A stretch of 43,069 nt of DNA from Pelargonium cotyledonis. Taxonomy: Eukaryota; Streptophyta; Magnoliopsida; Geraniales; Geraniaceae. The stretch is from positions 1-43,069 of the forward strand of contig JAYMTA010000092.1 of NCBI GenBank assembly GCA_036897625.1, read 5' to 3'. A program made the translations under genes and the position numbers. Below the pieces are notes generated by a model. That model worked only from the letters and a program-made list of their open reading frames with translations, did not search any database and was not told the origin of the DNA. This document shows, in pieces, positions 11,373-21,585 of this stretch (position 1 is the stretch's first letter; every line of letters begins with the position of its first letter).

Positions 11373-12548
11373 AAGACTATGCTAAGTCAATCAGAACATG
11401 ACATCTCATTTAGTTCACCTTACCTTATTGGTGGCTTATTCTAAACCAAGAAATTATTGACTTGTCCTGTAACCCTGATACTCTAGCTATATACTAGCAA
11501 ATAGGCAACTGCTATAATTTAGAATAAAATAATGTTCTGTTTGGGAAAATGGATTTCATTTGAAATCCAAAATTTGATATTTTGGGTTTGAAACGTTGTA
11601 TTTCAAATACAAATATAATGTTCGGAAAATCATACAATTTCAAATGATAATATAAGAGTTGTCATTTGAAATCCCATGTTGAAGGCATGTTTTGAATGCT
11701 ATTGGATTTTACTCAAATCCAAATCCAAATTCTTGGAGTTCTCAAACACTTGATTTCACTCAAATCAAGCATTCCAAATGAAATGCTGGTTCCCTAACAC
11801 ACCATAACATCATTTGGAAAACAAACATGAAACTCACTTCCATTTTTTTTTTATAATTGAGTCCCAAATTGCCAGGCATCATTTAGATTAAATTTTTGCA
11901 ATGGAAATGAGAATGAGATTAGCATTGAATATACATTTTCATGACCAAAAAATCATGATCTAAATATAGGGAATGGCTCATTTCCATTCTCATTAATAAA
12001 CAAAAAACTTAATCCAAGCACTATACTTTCTCGGAATGTATAGTATCCACAGATACTATTAGTCTCTTACAGAAACGAACCTCAATATACCACCCACCAG
12101 TTCAAACAAAAGCCCTAAATTTCTCACAACTTCTCTTATGAATTCACAACAAATGAAAAAAAAAAACGTACATTACCAAACACACATCCTCTAGGTTCAA
12201 ATGCAATCAATACAAACAAACAGTAAAAAAATCGATTTTTTTTTCATAATCTCCCCACAACCTCAACCTATCGAATAACAAAGCATCAAATCCGAGCATG
12301 TTGGAAAAACCGAAAAATTGGAAACAAACATTTCATATAAGGAGATAACTAGTAAATCTGAGGCGAAATGGATAACCTCTAATTAGATCCGTGAGTCCGT
12401 AGCTGAATACGGGTCTGGAAGAGCCATCGGAGGGCGAGCTACCGCCATTGCCGGTCAGGGGATGGTTTTGAGAGAGAAAGGCCGCAGAGGTGGTCTTCGA
12501 CGACCTCCATTGGAGAGACGAGAGCCTCCTCCCAGCAACTCTCAGCAT
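10032..12548 (-). CDS. Mitochondrial Rieske iron-sulfur protein of complex III, 2 exons, 271 aa
   Basis: Exon 1 is 12377-12548 and exon 2 is 10032-10675 (minus strand). The splice joins AGAG to GG, making the codon for Gly in LIRGYSSDA. The product is the Rieske subunit of ubiquinol-cytochrome c reductase, which passes electrons from ubiquinol to cytochrome c1 in the inner mitochondrial membrane. Visible features: an Arg/Ser-rich presequence ([11 protein letters not shown]), a membrane segment near residues 111-137, and the two cluster-binding boxes CTHLGC (214-219) and CPCHGSH (233-239), with both Cys-His pairs and the disulfide cysteines intact. The end, [15 protein letters not shown], is the normal plant C-terminus and the length is normal. 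The 1701-base intron carries three MITE-like insertions and a long T run. Only one copy is in the window; plants often have more. Confidence 0.97.
10960..11185. mobile_element. MITE-like element in the Rieske intron
   Basis: The left end (TGTCCCAAAATGAGTGCCACTTTT) and the reverse complement of the right end (CTGTAATGAGTGTCAACTTTT) are imperfect inverted repeats of about 20 bases, some 220 bases apart. The CCCAAAATGAGTG wording is typical of plant MITEs. It has no coding frame. Exact ends and target duplication were not resolved. Confidence 0.5.
11323..11369. repeat. 47-base T homopolymer in the Rieske intron
   Basis: An unbroken run of 47 T (47 A on the sense strand of the Rieske gene). Its length is probably variable between individuals and may be imprecise in an assembly. 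Confidence 0.9.
11536..11801. mobile_element. 266-bp MITE, copy 1 (Rieske intron)
   Basis: The element begins TCTGTTTGGGAA and ends TTCCCTAACACA, imperfect inverted termini. It matches along its whole length the element at 38221-38487: shared blocks include GTTGTATTTCAAATA, AAATATAATGTT, GAGCTGTCATTTGAAAT-like text and CCAAATTCTTGGAGTTCTCA. It has no coding capacity. Near-equal lengths (266 and 267) mark a single non-autonomous family. Confidence 0.8.
11875..12022. mobile_element. GGATTAAG-type MITE-like element in the Rieske intron
   Basis: The left part (ATTAAATTTTTGCAATGGAAATGAGAATGAG) has an inverted partner on the right (CTCATTTCCATTCTCATTAATAAACAAAAAACTTAATCC). Related text (ATTCCATTCCAAAATTCTTAATCC) occurs in VIM intron 1 near 15640-15785 and more weakly in VIM intron 6 near 18160-18240. 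It is a short non-coding inverted-repeat element. Confidence 0.5.
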
Positions 12549-12583
12549 CTTCTTCTTCTTCTTCTAGCTCCTTCTGCGATTTC

Positions 12584-12590
12584 TAGGGTT
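12584..12590 (-). promoter_or_regulatory. Telo box (AACCCTA) upstream of the Rieske gene
   Basis: On the minus strand AACCCTA lies about 36 bases before the ATG at 12548, in what is probably the 5' leader or core promoter, next to a (CTT)n stretch at 12549-12567. Telo boxes are common in plant housekeeping promoters for ribosomal and mitochondrial proteins. The function here is inferred from motif and position. Confidence 0.45.
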
Positions 12591-12659
12591 CGAGATTCAG
12601 CTTCTTCGCAGTCGCTGAAGAGAGAGAGAGATTGTGACAGTGACGAACTGACTATTTCA

Positions 12660-14160
12660 TCTGCAAATTTAACTGCTAGGGGAAAGAGAGGATCTTTGTA
12701 AACCAAACGACGACGTATTTCAATAACGTTGAATTTTCCATTTTAGTTCCCTAAGGTTCATTTTGTTTTTTTTTTTTTTTTTTTGTTTCCAAAGTGATCT
12801 CTAATTTAGAGCTTCCAAAATGGATCCAATCCGTTTTTTGGGGGTTCCATGCGACAAATAGTTGCTTCTCCAATAACCATCTCTCACCTCGTTTGCTAAG
12901 GAAAATGCAAGAATGACGAAAGAGATACATCTTTACAAAATAAAATTGTTGTCTCATCATTTGATCGATCTAATCATTTTGATGGTCTTGTGCTAAAACA
13001 AATAATCACAATTTCATTTATAGTAGTCGTTGAGCTACATCACATCGTGACACTAATAAGACTATCATCTTGGACCCAACCTCGCAAATGCCAAAACTTG
13101 ACTCATATTCGGGTTTGAGTCGCAATATAATCTCAATTTAGTTAGCTCAACATTGTTAGATTGGACATTAAGTATGAAATTCAAGTTAGTATTATGTCAA
13201 ATGAGCCAATGTGGGTCTGAACCAACTACTAGACAGGTTGAATTACGTGGCACACCTTGATATATTTGTTTTTTTTTTTTTAATTTATACGAGTCATTTT
13301 TTGTTTTTATTTTTGAAAATTTATATTTTTATCGTTGAATGAGTGAATCAATAAACGGGCAACATGACATGCATAATTAAACGAGTCAAGTAAGTCGAAC
13401 AAATTCAACATGAACAAAACCCATTATTAACCAAGTTGAGTTGCCACAACATTGACTAAGTGGAACTCAAATATATTCAAGTTCGAGCCATATCACTTGT
13501 AATGTCTCATATGTCACCCGATTAAACACACAAAACTTGATCCGATGTTCGAAACCTATAGCTTGTTAGATTCCGTCAGAAACCATTGCACAAGAACCAC
13601 GAAGCAAAGCCCAACCAAACCAAGCATAGGAGGGAGGAAAAGAATAGGCCCAAATCCCACGAGACAGAGGCGCCACCTCTCTCTTCTAAAAGACCACGAG
13701 ACCACGTAACAAGACAACTTCTATTAATATAGCTCTTGATTTTTATTTTATTTTATACATAAGCAAACGTATCACTCGAATTTGATATTTCTAAAGAAGC
13801 GAGTATGTAACTCATGAGTTACCTTCCACTAACTCTGACATCGGAAAGATCTTTAACAGAAAAGACCCGTGCTTTGTAAGATTTGATCGAGAAAAGGAAG
13901 GACCAGACTCGTCTCGTGAAGCAACGCACCCCTCACAAATCGAATTTCAATTGAAACTCAAACCTAAGGAAAACAACAAACTCTAGAATGGCTGATCTTG
14001 ACAATCATGTGAAGCAACGCGGCCCTCACAAATCGAATTTCAATTTAGATTCAAACCTTAAATAAAACGACAAACTCTAGAATGACCGATCTTGACAATT
14101 TGTTTTAAAGGAAAAAAAATAAAATTAAAGGGATCATTTTAGAATATTCTCACACTGGAC
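12660..14160. other. Head-to-head spacer between the Rieske and VIM genes
   Basis: This divergent spacer holds the upstream regions of both genes and no gene of its own. T runs occur at 12768-12784 and 13271-13281. The middle (13000-13560) has low-grade transposon-like text such as GGGTTTGAGTCGC and ACATGACATGCATAATTAAACGAGTC. A 93-base tandem duplication lies at 13916-14101. Confidence 0.5.
13916..14101. repeat. 93-bp tandem duplication upstream of VIM
   Basis: GTGAAGCAACGC begins at 13916 and again at 14009. Both units continue with CCTCACAAATCGAATTTCAAT and end with CAAACTCTAGAATG-C-GATCTTGACAAT. The two copies differ at scattered bases, so the duplication is not very recent. Confidence 0.85.
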
Positions 14161-14169
14161 ATTTACATC

Positions 14170-14177
14170 TATATAAA
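14170..14177 (+). promoter_or_regulatory. Candidate TATA box of the VIM gene
   Basis: TATATAAA is 237 bases before the ATG at 14414. It would place transcription start near 14205 and a leader of about 210 bases. Confidence 0.5.
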
Positions 14178-14243
14178 GATGTGGAGTGTGTCGACATTTC
14201 TGGCAAAAATTTCAGCCAAATTTTCCTGGCTAGAAAATGAAAA

Positions 14244-14255
14244 TTTCCCGGGAAA
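14244..14255. promoter_or_regulatory. E2F-like palindrome TTTCCCGGGAAA
   Basis: This perfect 12-base palindrome contains TTTCCCG on both strands, close to the plant E2F core TTTCCCGC. It lies about 75 bases after the candidate TATA box, near the predicted start of transcription. A GGGCGGG word occurs on the minus strand near 14298. Mammalian UHRF1, the counterpart of this gene, is an E2F target, which makes the site worth testing; binding is an inference. Confidence 0.35.
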
Positions 14256-14413
14256 ATTCAAACTCGTACCCGAAACAAAAATTTCCCTTTTAAAAAACCC
14301 GCCCAAAAAATCACCTAAATTCCAAAACCATTTTTATCTTCAAATCTATCTCCTTTCAATCTCATCCTCGCACAATCTCCAAAACTCCAATTCTCTGCTT
14401 ATCCTTCACCCCC

Positions 14414-17400
14414 ATGGCGCACGTTAGCCACCAGCTCCCCTGCGACGGAGACGGTGTCTGCATGATCTGCAAGCACAAGCCCTCCGGCGACGAGACCTTG
14501 ACATGCAACCTCTGCGCCACTCCCTGGCACTTGACCTGCCTCTCATCTCGCCCCCAAACCCTACTGGAGTCCATGAACTGGAAATGCCCTGACTGCTCCA
14601 CCGTTGACGGCCACAATCCGCCGCCGGAGTCTGGATCCAGCGACCTTATCGCGGCGATTCGCGCGATCGAGTCCGATGCGACGCTGTCGGAGCGGGAGAA
14701 GGCGAAGAGGCGGCAGGAGTTGTTGAGCGGAGGTGTGAGAACGTCCGGCGGCGGCGATGAGGGATCTGAGAAGGAGAAGGTCGACAGTGGTGATGGCGTT
14801 CTGAACCTTCTGGATGGGAATTTGAACTGTTCGGTTTGCATGCAACTGCTCGACAGACCAGTCACGGTGCGTTTCATATTATACTTATATATTTGTTGAA
14901 GAGCTCAGGTTACTATGATTTGTTAGTTTCTACATTGCATTGAGAATTTAAACGTTTAATTTGAATTTGCTACCTGATTTCAATAGATCTACAGCTTCAG
15001 TTTTCTTCAGCATCCGAGACAGAACATATTTAACATTGAATTTCAATGATAGACAATTTAAATTTGGGGAGTTTGGTAGAACTAGGGAAAAACAGTCAAA
15101 TTTGGTGGTTGTTGTCTTCATAATGATAATTTCAAGCTCATGAAATGTGGGTTGATGAGCTTTCTAATTTCTTGTGTCAATCGTTGAAATGTTTATTTTG
15201 TTTTGGGGCAAACTCTTTTGTTTTGTGGGCATTTGTGTTGTTTATGATTTTCTGTAGCTGCATGTTCAGTTCTTTTTTCGAATCCTTGATGAAATGCTGA
15301 GTTTTGGTTTACACTTGTGGTGTTTTTTGATTGGTTTGATTAAACTAATACGATTATTTTTTCAGATTGTGTAGCATATAGCTTAGAATTTTGTAAATTG
15401 TTGTTAGTTAGGGTACAATGGTTAAAAATCAGAAAAACCACTTCAAATCCACATTATACATGCTTTTGAAGCCTCCATGGTATGTTCAATCCCGCTAAGC
15501 CTAACACCTTCAAGTTTCTTTGTTGAATAACTCTTTTATATGTTTCATTTTACATGTAAAACTTGTCAGTTTTATGTTTTTTTTCTTTCTTTCTATTTTG
15601 CAAGCAAGAATGAAAATGAAAATCTACACTAAGTAGTGATTGGGTTATGATTTTTTATCTTTTCAGTAATGTAATTCAAGAATGAGAACAAGGATAAGAT
15701 TCCTTTTATTCATGTTTGGATTATGACTTTATTTCTATTCTTGATTCCCAATTCCATTCCAAAATTCTTAATCCAGATGCTAACTAAATTTTAGTCTACC
15801 AAGTGTACCATTAGTGGGTAGAGTGCTGGTGCTAATGTGCTATTATGTTATTTGGTTGTATTCTTCTAATGTTGATCATATGTTATTGTTTCAGACTCCT
15901 TGTGGGCACAATTTCTGCCTCAAGTGCTTCCAAAAGTGGATAGGGCAGGGAAAGCGCACATGTGCAAATTGTCGCCATGGAATCCCAGCCAAGATGGCAA
16001 GCCAACCTCGAATCAACTCCACACTTGTAGTTGCTATCCGAATGGCAAAGATGCCAAAATCTGTAGTTTCAGGGGGAGCACCTAAAGTTTATCACTCTAT
16101 TGAGAATCAAAACCGGCCTGATAAAGCATACACCACTGAGCGGGCAAAGTATGCTGGAAAGGCTAATGCTTGCAGTGGAAAGATCTTTGTCACTGTCCCT
16201 CCTGATCATTTTGGACCAATTCTTGCTGAGAATGATCCGGAGAGGAAGCAGGGTGTATTGGTTGGAGAGTCGTGGGAGGATAGGATGGAATGCAGGCAGT
16301 GGGGTGCTCACTTTCCTCATGTTGCAGGGATTGCTGGGCAGTCTAAACATGGTGCCCAGTCAGTGGCACTATCAGGAGGTTATCAAGATGACGAGGATCA
16401 TGGGGAGTGGTTCCTTTACACAGGAAGGTATTATTCTTTTTTGCTTTGATATTCTTGTGAGTTCTTGTTTTACTTTGTGGCAATTAACTCGACTCTTTTA
16501 ATTAATTGTGTTGTTGTGTTCGTGTTAATCATGTCTGACCTGCCTAACATGTTTAAATTAAAGTATTAAACAGATAGTTTAATCCATTTAGTGGCTCTTC
16601 TAGGGATAAAATGATAATTTTATAAGCTTGTTTTGTCAATAATGACCCTCATAAAATTACATGGGTCAAATATTTTGGGCTGTGTTGTGTCAATTTGAAC
16701 TTATTTATTTAAATGTGTTGGGGTTTTTCATGTAATTTTGAACCCAATCATCTAAGTTTGTTGAGAGTGTCATCAACCCACTCATAAGTCATAACTGGGT
16801 TGGGTTTGTGTCATGTATCTCAAACCGTTTAACAATTGGATTTTGTTTGGGCTGAATTGCACTATACTTGTCCTTACTCCTTGCCTTTGTATTTGAGTGG
16901 CCAAGTTGTGATTCTTATCCTGCATAGTTATGTACTACATTTTATTGTTTTTGAATGTTTTGTGCTTCCATATGTGTGCCTTCCATGTATTTCATTCAAC
17001 TGGGTTTTTATACTTCATTTTCTGTGAACAGTGGTGGAAGGGACCTTAGTGGCAATAAACGCACAAGCAAGGCACAATCTTTTGATCAGAGGTTTGAGAA
17101 ACTGAATGAGGCACTGCGAGTGAGCTGTCAAAAAGGTTATCCTGTCCGAGTTGTGAGGTGAGCTGGCTACTGCAATATCAAGTATGCCTGGTTTGCATTA
17201 TAATGTTTATCTGGATGACCAATCCTGATATGGGAATTTTCTTCTCTTACATGGGAAACCCACATAGTGCTTTCTAATATCATTCCATTCTATATTATTC
17301 ATGGATTGAAGTATAGAACACAAAAGTTGCAAATCAGTAGATAACTATTGGATGGATAGATGGTATCAGCTAACTGATTATAATGCATAATGGTCTTGCA

Positions 17401-17808
17401 GTTGGTGAATTATGACTGTTGTATGCCATTTCCTCTGTCTGTAGCCACTCCAAATCTATCAATGCCAACTGAGAATAATATGGTTTTTGGTGCCTATTGG
17501 GGGATAATTTGGGCATTCTGTGTTGTTTTTTTGCTATTTGTTGGGCAGGTCCCACAAGGAGAAGCGTTCCTCCTATGCTCCGGAAGCAGGAGTTCGCTAC
17601 GATGGTGTTTACAGAATTGAGAAATGCTGGCATAAAGTGGGCATACAAGTATGATCGTGTTCTTTTAACTGTAGTGATTGTGTTAAGTTACTTGCAAGGC
17701 TTAGATCTTGAGTGTGCTTTTTAATGCCTATTTGTGTCTTAGGGTTATAAGGTGTGCAGATATCTTTTTGTTCGATGCGACAATGATCCTGCCCCATGGA
17801 CAAGGTCT

Positions 17809-17843
<35 letters not shown>

Positions 17844-19412
17844 TCTCTTTCCAGGCCTCATTTTGTAATGAATGAATTTGCAGTGATGATCATGGGGATA
17901 GAGTAAGACCTCTGCCAGTCATTAAGGAATTGAAGAATGCAACTGACATCACTGAAAGAAAAGGATCTCCAGCTTGGGACTATGATGTAAGCTAATAATG
18001 CTGTTTTACTTCATTACTTGTACAAGTTGTGTTCTCTCTCAAGAATCAATTTTCACTCTTAATGGATCATGCCTTCTACTCACCAATGTTCCCCATAGGT
18101 TTATAGCTGAATAGTGGATGTTAGCAACTAAGGTAGTTTTGTTTGATTTTTTTTTTTTTTATATCTAGATTGCAAATCAAGAATAAGAAAGAGATTCTCA
18201 TTTTTCATGTTTGAGTTATGACTTTTTGGTCCCTACCTTATATTCTTCTGCAGTTCAGTCCTGAAAAATTAAAAAGCTGTTCAATTTCACAATTTGTTTT
18301 CCAGGAAGAGAAGGGCTGTTGGATTTGGAAGAAACCTCCACCAGAGAGTAGAAAACAAGTGGATAGTGAAATTCCCGAAGAGGGAAAGAGAAAGAGGAAG
18401 CGTCAGAGTAAAAACATGTCCATTCAAGAAAGGCTTCTTAAAGGTATGGTTTTTGTATCCAATTGTTATAGACTGAATTCTTTGTGCTTATAGCTGCTTA
18501 GTTTTAACAGCTTCTTCCTTTGGGTGATTCATTTGCAGAATTTAGCTGCTACATTTGCCGGAAGGTGATGACTCTACCTCTCACTACCCCATGTGCTCAT
18601 AACTTCTGCAAAGCTTGCTTAGAGGGTGCCTTTTTGGGTCAAAGTTTTACGAGGCAGAGGACTTGTGAAGGCAGGCGAACACTACGAGTTCAGAAGAACG
18701 TGATGAAATGCCCATCATGTCCAAATGACATATCCGATTTTCTACAAAATCCACAGGTATCCAGCAGGCAGAAGATATGCTACACCTTTTTGCCTCATGT
18801 GCATGTTGGGTGTGTCACAATATGACTAATTGTGTGTATTGGAATTCTATCACGATTGCAAAATGTGTGAGCCCAAATACGATATGATAACATTTTCAAA
18901 TTTGTTGCAACACATATTTCAAAATGTCTATTGAAAGCATTTGAGTTTCTGTGCAGGTTAATAGAGAATTGATGGGAGTGATAGAATCGCTGCAAAGCAA
19001 AGCTACTGATCCAGAGGAAAATGAAGAGTACAGTGAAGAAACCGATATGGTTGATGCAACTGAGCTTATACAAGAAGCTTCTGACGAAACAGAAACTGAT
19101 ATGGTTGATCCATCTGAGCTTATGGAAGCTAGTAATGAAACTATGGAAGACCCAGACGATGCCAAGGACAAAACTTTGAAGCCAGATATCAAAACCAAAC
19201 CCAAGAATAAACGCCAGCAAAAGAAACCGAAACTTGAAGTTGTGCAAGCCACACCTGAGGTTTCTAACAAGGAATTGCAAGGAACTGAAGCTGAGAGCAA
19301 AACCTGGCAAACTCGCAGAGGAAAGAAGGCGAGCACTGAGGGTAATCTGGCAACTTTAGATGCTGCTGGGGCAATGACTCAAGGCAAGATAGCTAAAATG
19401 TCAGCAACATAG
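14414..19412 (+). CDS. ORTHRUS/VIM-type E3 ubiquitin ligase (PHD-RING-SRA-RING), 9 exons, 729 aa
   Basis: Exons: 14414-14866, 15895-16427, 17032-17157, 17549-17648, 17743-17804, 17884-17986, 18305-18443, 18539-18756, 18957-19412; the frame is continuous through all nine. Domain order: PHD finger (residues 10-63, CMIC...CNLC...WHLTC...CPDC), RING 1 (139-177, CSVC...CGHNFCLKC...CANC), SRA/YDG domain (about 251-400, with FGPILAENDPERKQGVLVG, GRDLSGNKRT, YAPEAGVRYDGVYRIEKCW), RING 2 (509-566, CYIC...CAHNFCKAC...CPSC), then an acidic and Lys-rich tail. Proteins of this family bind hemimethylated or methylated cytosine through the SRA domain, ubiquitinate histones, and maintain CG methylation and centromere silencing with MET1. 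All zinc ligands are present. At 729 residues it is longer than the roughly 645 of Arabidopsis VIM1, because of the tail. Which paralogue it matches (VIM1, 2, 3 or 5) cannot be told by eye. Confidence 0.96.
17811..17840 (+). repeat. (TC)15 microsatellite in VIM intron 5
   Basis: Fifteen TC repeats start six bases into the intron 17805-17883, directly after the unusual donor AAG|GTCTGC. The intron is only 79 bases, near the lower limit for plants, so the repeat is over a third of it. Confidence 0.95.
19035..19136 (+). repeat. In-frame 51-bp tandem duplication in the VIM tail
   Basis: Two 17-codon units in the last exon encode the acidic segments EETDMVDATELIQEASD and ETETDMVDPSELMEASN. The shared nucleotide core is GATATGGTTGAT...TCTGAGCTTAT. 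The duplication keeps the frame and adds acidic charge between RING 2 and the Lys-rich end. Confidence 0.8.
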
Positions 19413-19612
19413 TAAGCATTGGACATCCTCAGTGTTCAAATTGACAATGAAGATTTGGTTTCAGTTTTTGCTGTGTGATAGTCTCTTTGGTGGTTTTTGT
19501 TTATGTTGGTAAGGTTGAGCAATTAGGCCAATTTCAATGTTTACATACATGTATTAAGTATTGTACCTATGGGTACATATGTTGGGGAATGTTTTATAAA
19601 TGGTTAATGTTT

Positions 19613-20971
19613 TTGGGTAAATTAGTTTTGTCTCCCCTATGTGTACATATGTTGGGGATTCAAACTTGTGTAATTTTAATCTTTAATGTTTTTGTTTTTG
19701 TGATTCTCACCTAGTTAACTTGTTATTGTAGGTTAATCTTTGTCACGTCATCACTCTATTGGCTAAATCTAAGAAAATTAAATGAGAAGCAAAATTGATG
19801 AATGTATATAATATACATAATTTTTTTTTCTTCAAACAATAAAATTTGAGAGTTTTGTTTTTATGAATCTTCTCTTAAATACACGAAGAAATGCTATGAT
19901 CAGATTTTGTTTCGTTAATTTTGGCTAGCATGGAGAACAATTGTAAGGGGTTATCAATTGTGGTGAGCCACTTCTCTTCGAACCGGGAACAAATGGTTAA
20001 CACAACTTTTATCAGTTGATTCATCAAGTATACATCTATTGCGAACAAACCACATTCATTATTAAATTTGCGAATGCGGTGATTAAGATCCAAAATTTAT
20101 GTATATCAGTGTAACAAAAATATGTGTCTTGCTCTCCTATATTCCATTGAACTTTAGATGCCATAGCTATGACTTTTTTAGTATCTCCAGCATGACTTGT
20201 TAATGCTAGAGAAGTTTGGCCATGCACCAAATACGTCATCAAGCCTTTGTCTATGTCCTTTCTTATCTAAGACTTTTTTTCTCAATATTTACCACTCACT
20301 CAATTCGTAACATGACTCAAGTAGTTCATCTTCCAATACATTGAACTGAACCTTATCTTTAATTCATACTACAATATTTCTGATGTGTTCTATTATATGT
20401 TTTTTGTCTACGAGTTTGAGCATGCAACTATGCTTAAGTACATGTTACAACACGATGCAAAATGTTCTCTTATAATTTTTGAACTTTAGGATATTCAACT
20501 CTCTCATTCAAAGAACTTTATATTATTATTTTTCTTATGTGAGACACTTCACACACGTACGCGTGCGATACACCCACACACACACTTGATTTGTTAGTGT
20601 TTTAGCCATCAACATTTGATTTGTTAGTCTTATTGATAAATTCCTAGTTTTCCTTGTGTATTTGGGACAAAATTCATTAAAACAAAATTCTTACACTTTT
20701 TTGTTAGAAAAAAATGATATTTATGTATATTATATACATTCATCAATTTTACTTTTCATTTAATTATTTTAGATTTAGTCATTGAACTCAAATATTTTTT
20801 AGATTTAGCCCATGGAGTGATGATGTGGCAAAGAGTAACCTACAATAGCAGATTGATTGGATGAGAATCACAAAAACAAAAACATTAAGGGTTAAAATCA
20901 CACAAGTTTGAGTACAGGGGATAAATCTAAAAAAAATTTGAGTACAAAAAAGGCAAAACTAATTTACCCAA
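19613..20971. mobile_element. DNA transposon with 200-250-bp inverted ends, about 1.36 kb
   Basis: The left arm (19613-19820) and the reverse complement of the right arm (20721-20971) match over their whole length: GGGTAAATTAGTTTTG, TCAAACTTGTGT, TTAATGTTTTTGTTTTTGTG, TATTGTAGGTTA, ATCATCACTC, and ATTGATGAATGTATATAATA. The right arm is longer, owing to an internal repeat of GACTAAATCTAAAA-type text. Long inverted ends suggest a Mutator-like or foldback element. The ~900-base interior has two partly overlapping minus-strand frames (20036-20242 and 19875-20093) that look like one reading broken by a frameshift; I do not recognise the protein. No clear target duplication was found. It begins 200 bases after the VIM stop codon. 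Confidence 0.8.
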
Positions 20972-21474
20972 AAAATAATATGTTTACTTGGTGAAGAAGT
21001 TATCAAGCGACGAATATAAACTAGTGTTAGGTGGTAAATATGTCATGGAGTTACGCATACTAAAAGAGAAGGATATTGGACATGTTAGTTAGCGCATGAT
21101 GGTTTCATACAAAATTTATTTGAAAATAATTAGTGGTGAAATTTCATATATTTATTGGTACATAAAAATATAAAGCAAAAATGAGAGTTATAGACATTAA
21201 CCGTGCAAGAAACATAGAGAATCGTGACTTAGCATGTGAGAGCTAACCAATTTGAATATACTTTGAGATATCGAGTTCAAATATTTTTATCGACGGTTAA
21301 AAGTTATATATACAAGAATAAAATGATAGTTATCTCCATACAGGGTGATATATTAAAATTGGAGTAATGGAGGGGCTCATTGGAAAATGGAAATAGTACA
21401 CAAATGAATAATAGCATTGTAGAGGGACGATTGTGTAAATATTTTGTCACTGTTCTCGGATTTGCAGTGACTTT
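20972..21474. other. Upstream region of the Nit1-like gene
   Basis: This AT-rich DNA has no gene. A possible splice acceptor, GGATTTGCAG ending at 21467, lies just before the open stretch that precedes the Nit1 ATG. Confidence 0.4.
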
Positions 21475-21585
21475 TTGGCTTCGCTCCAACTCCAACTCCA
21501 ACTCCAATCAGCAGAGACCCCAAATAGAGTGAAACGATCGTCCATTAACGCGTCTTCTGTACGCGCCACTGCCGGTGAGTCAGCT

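Noticed and set aside
12462-12701. 79-codon plus-strand frame
   Set aside because: It is antisense to the first exon and leader of the Rieske gene.
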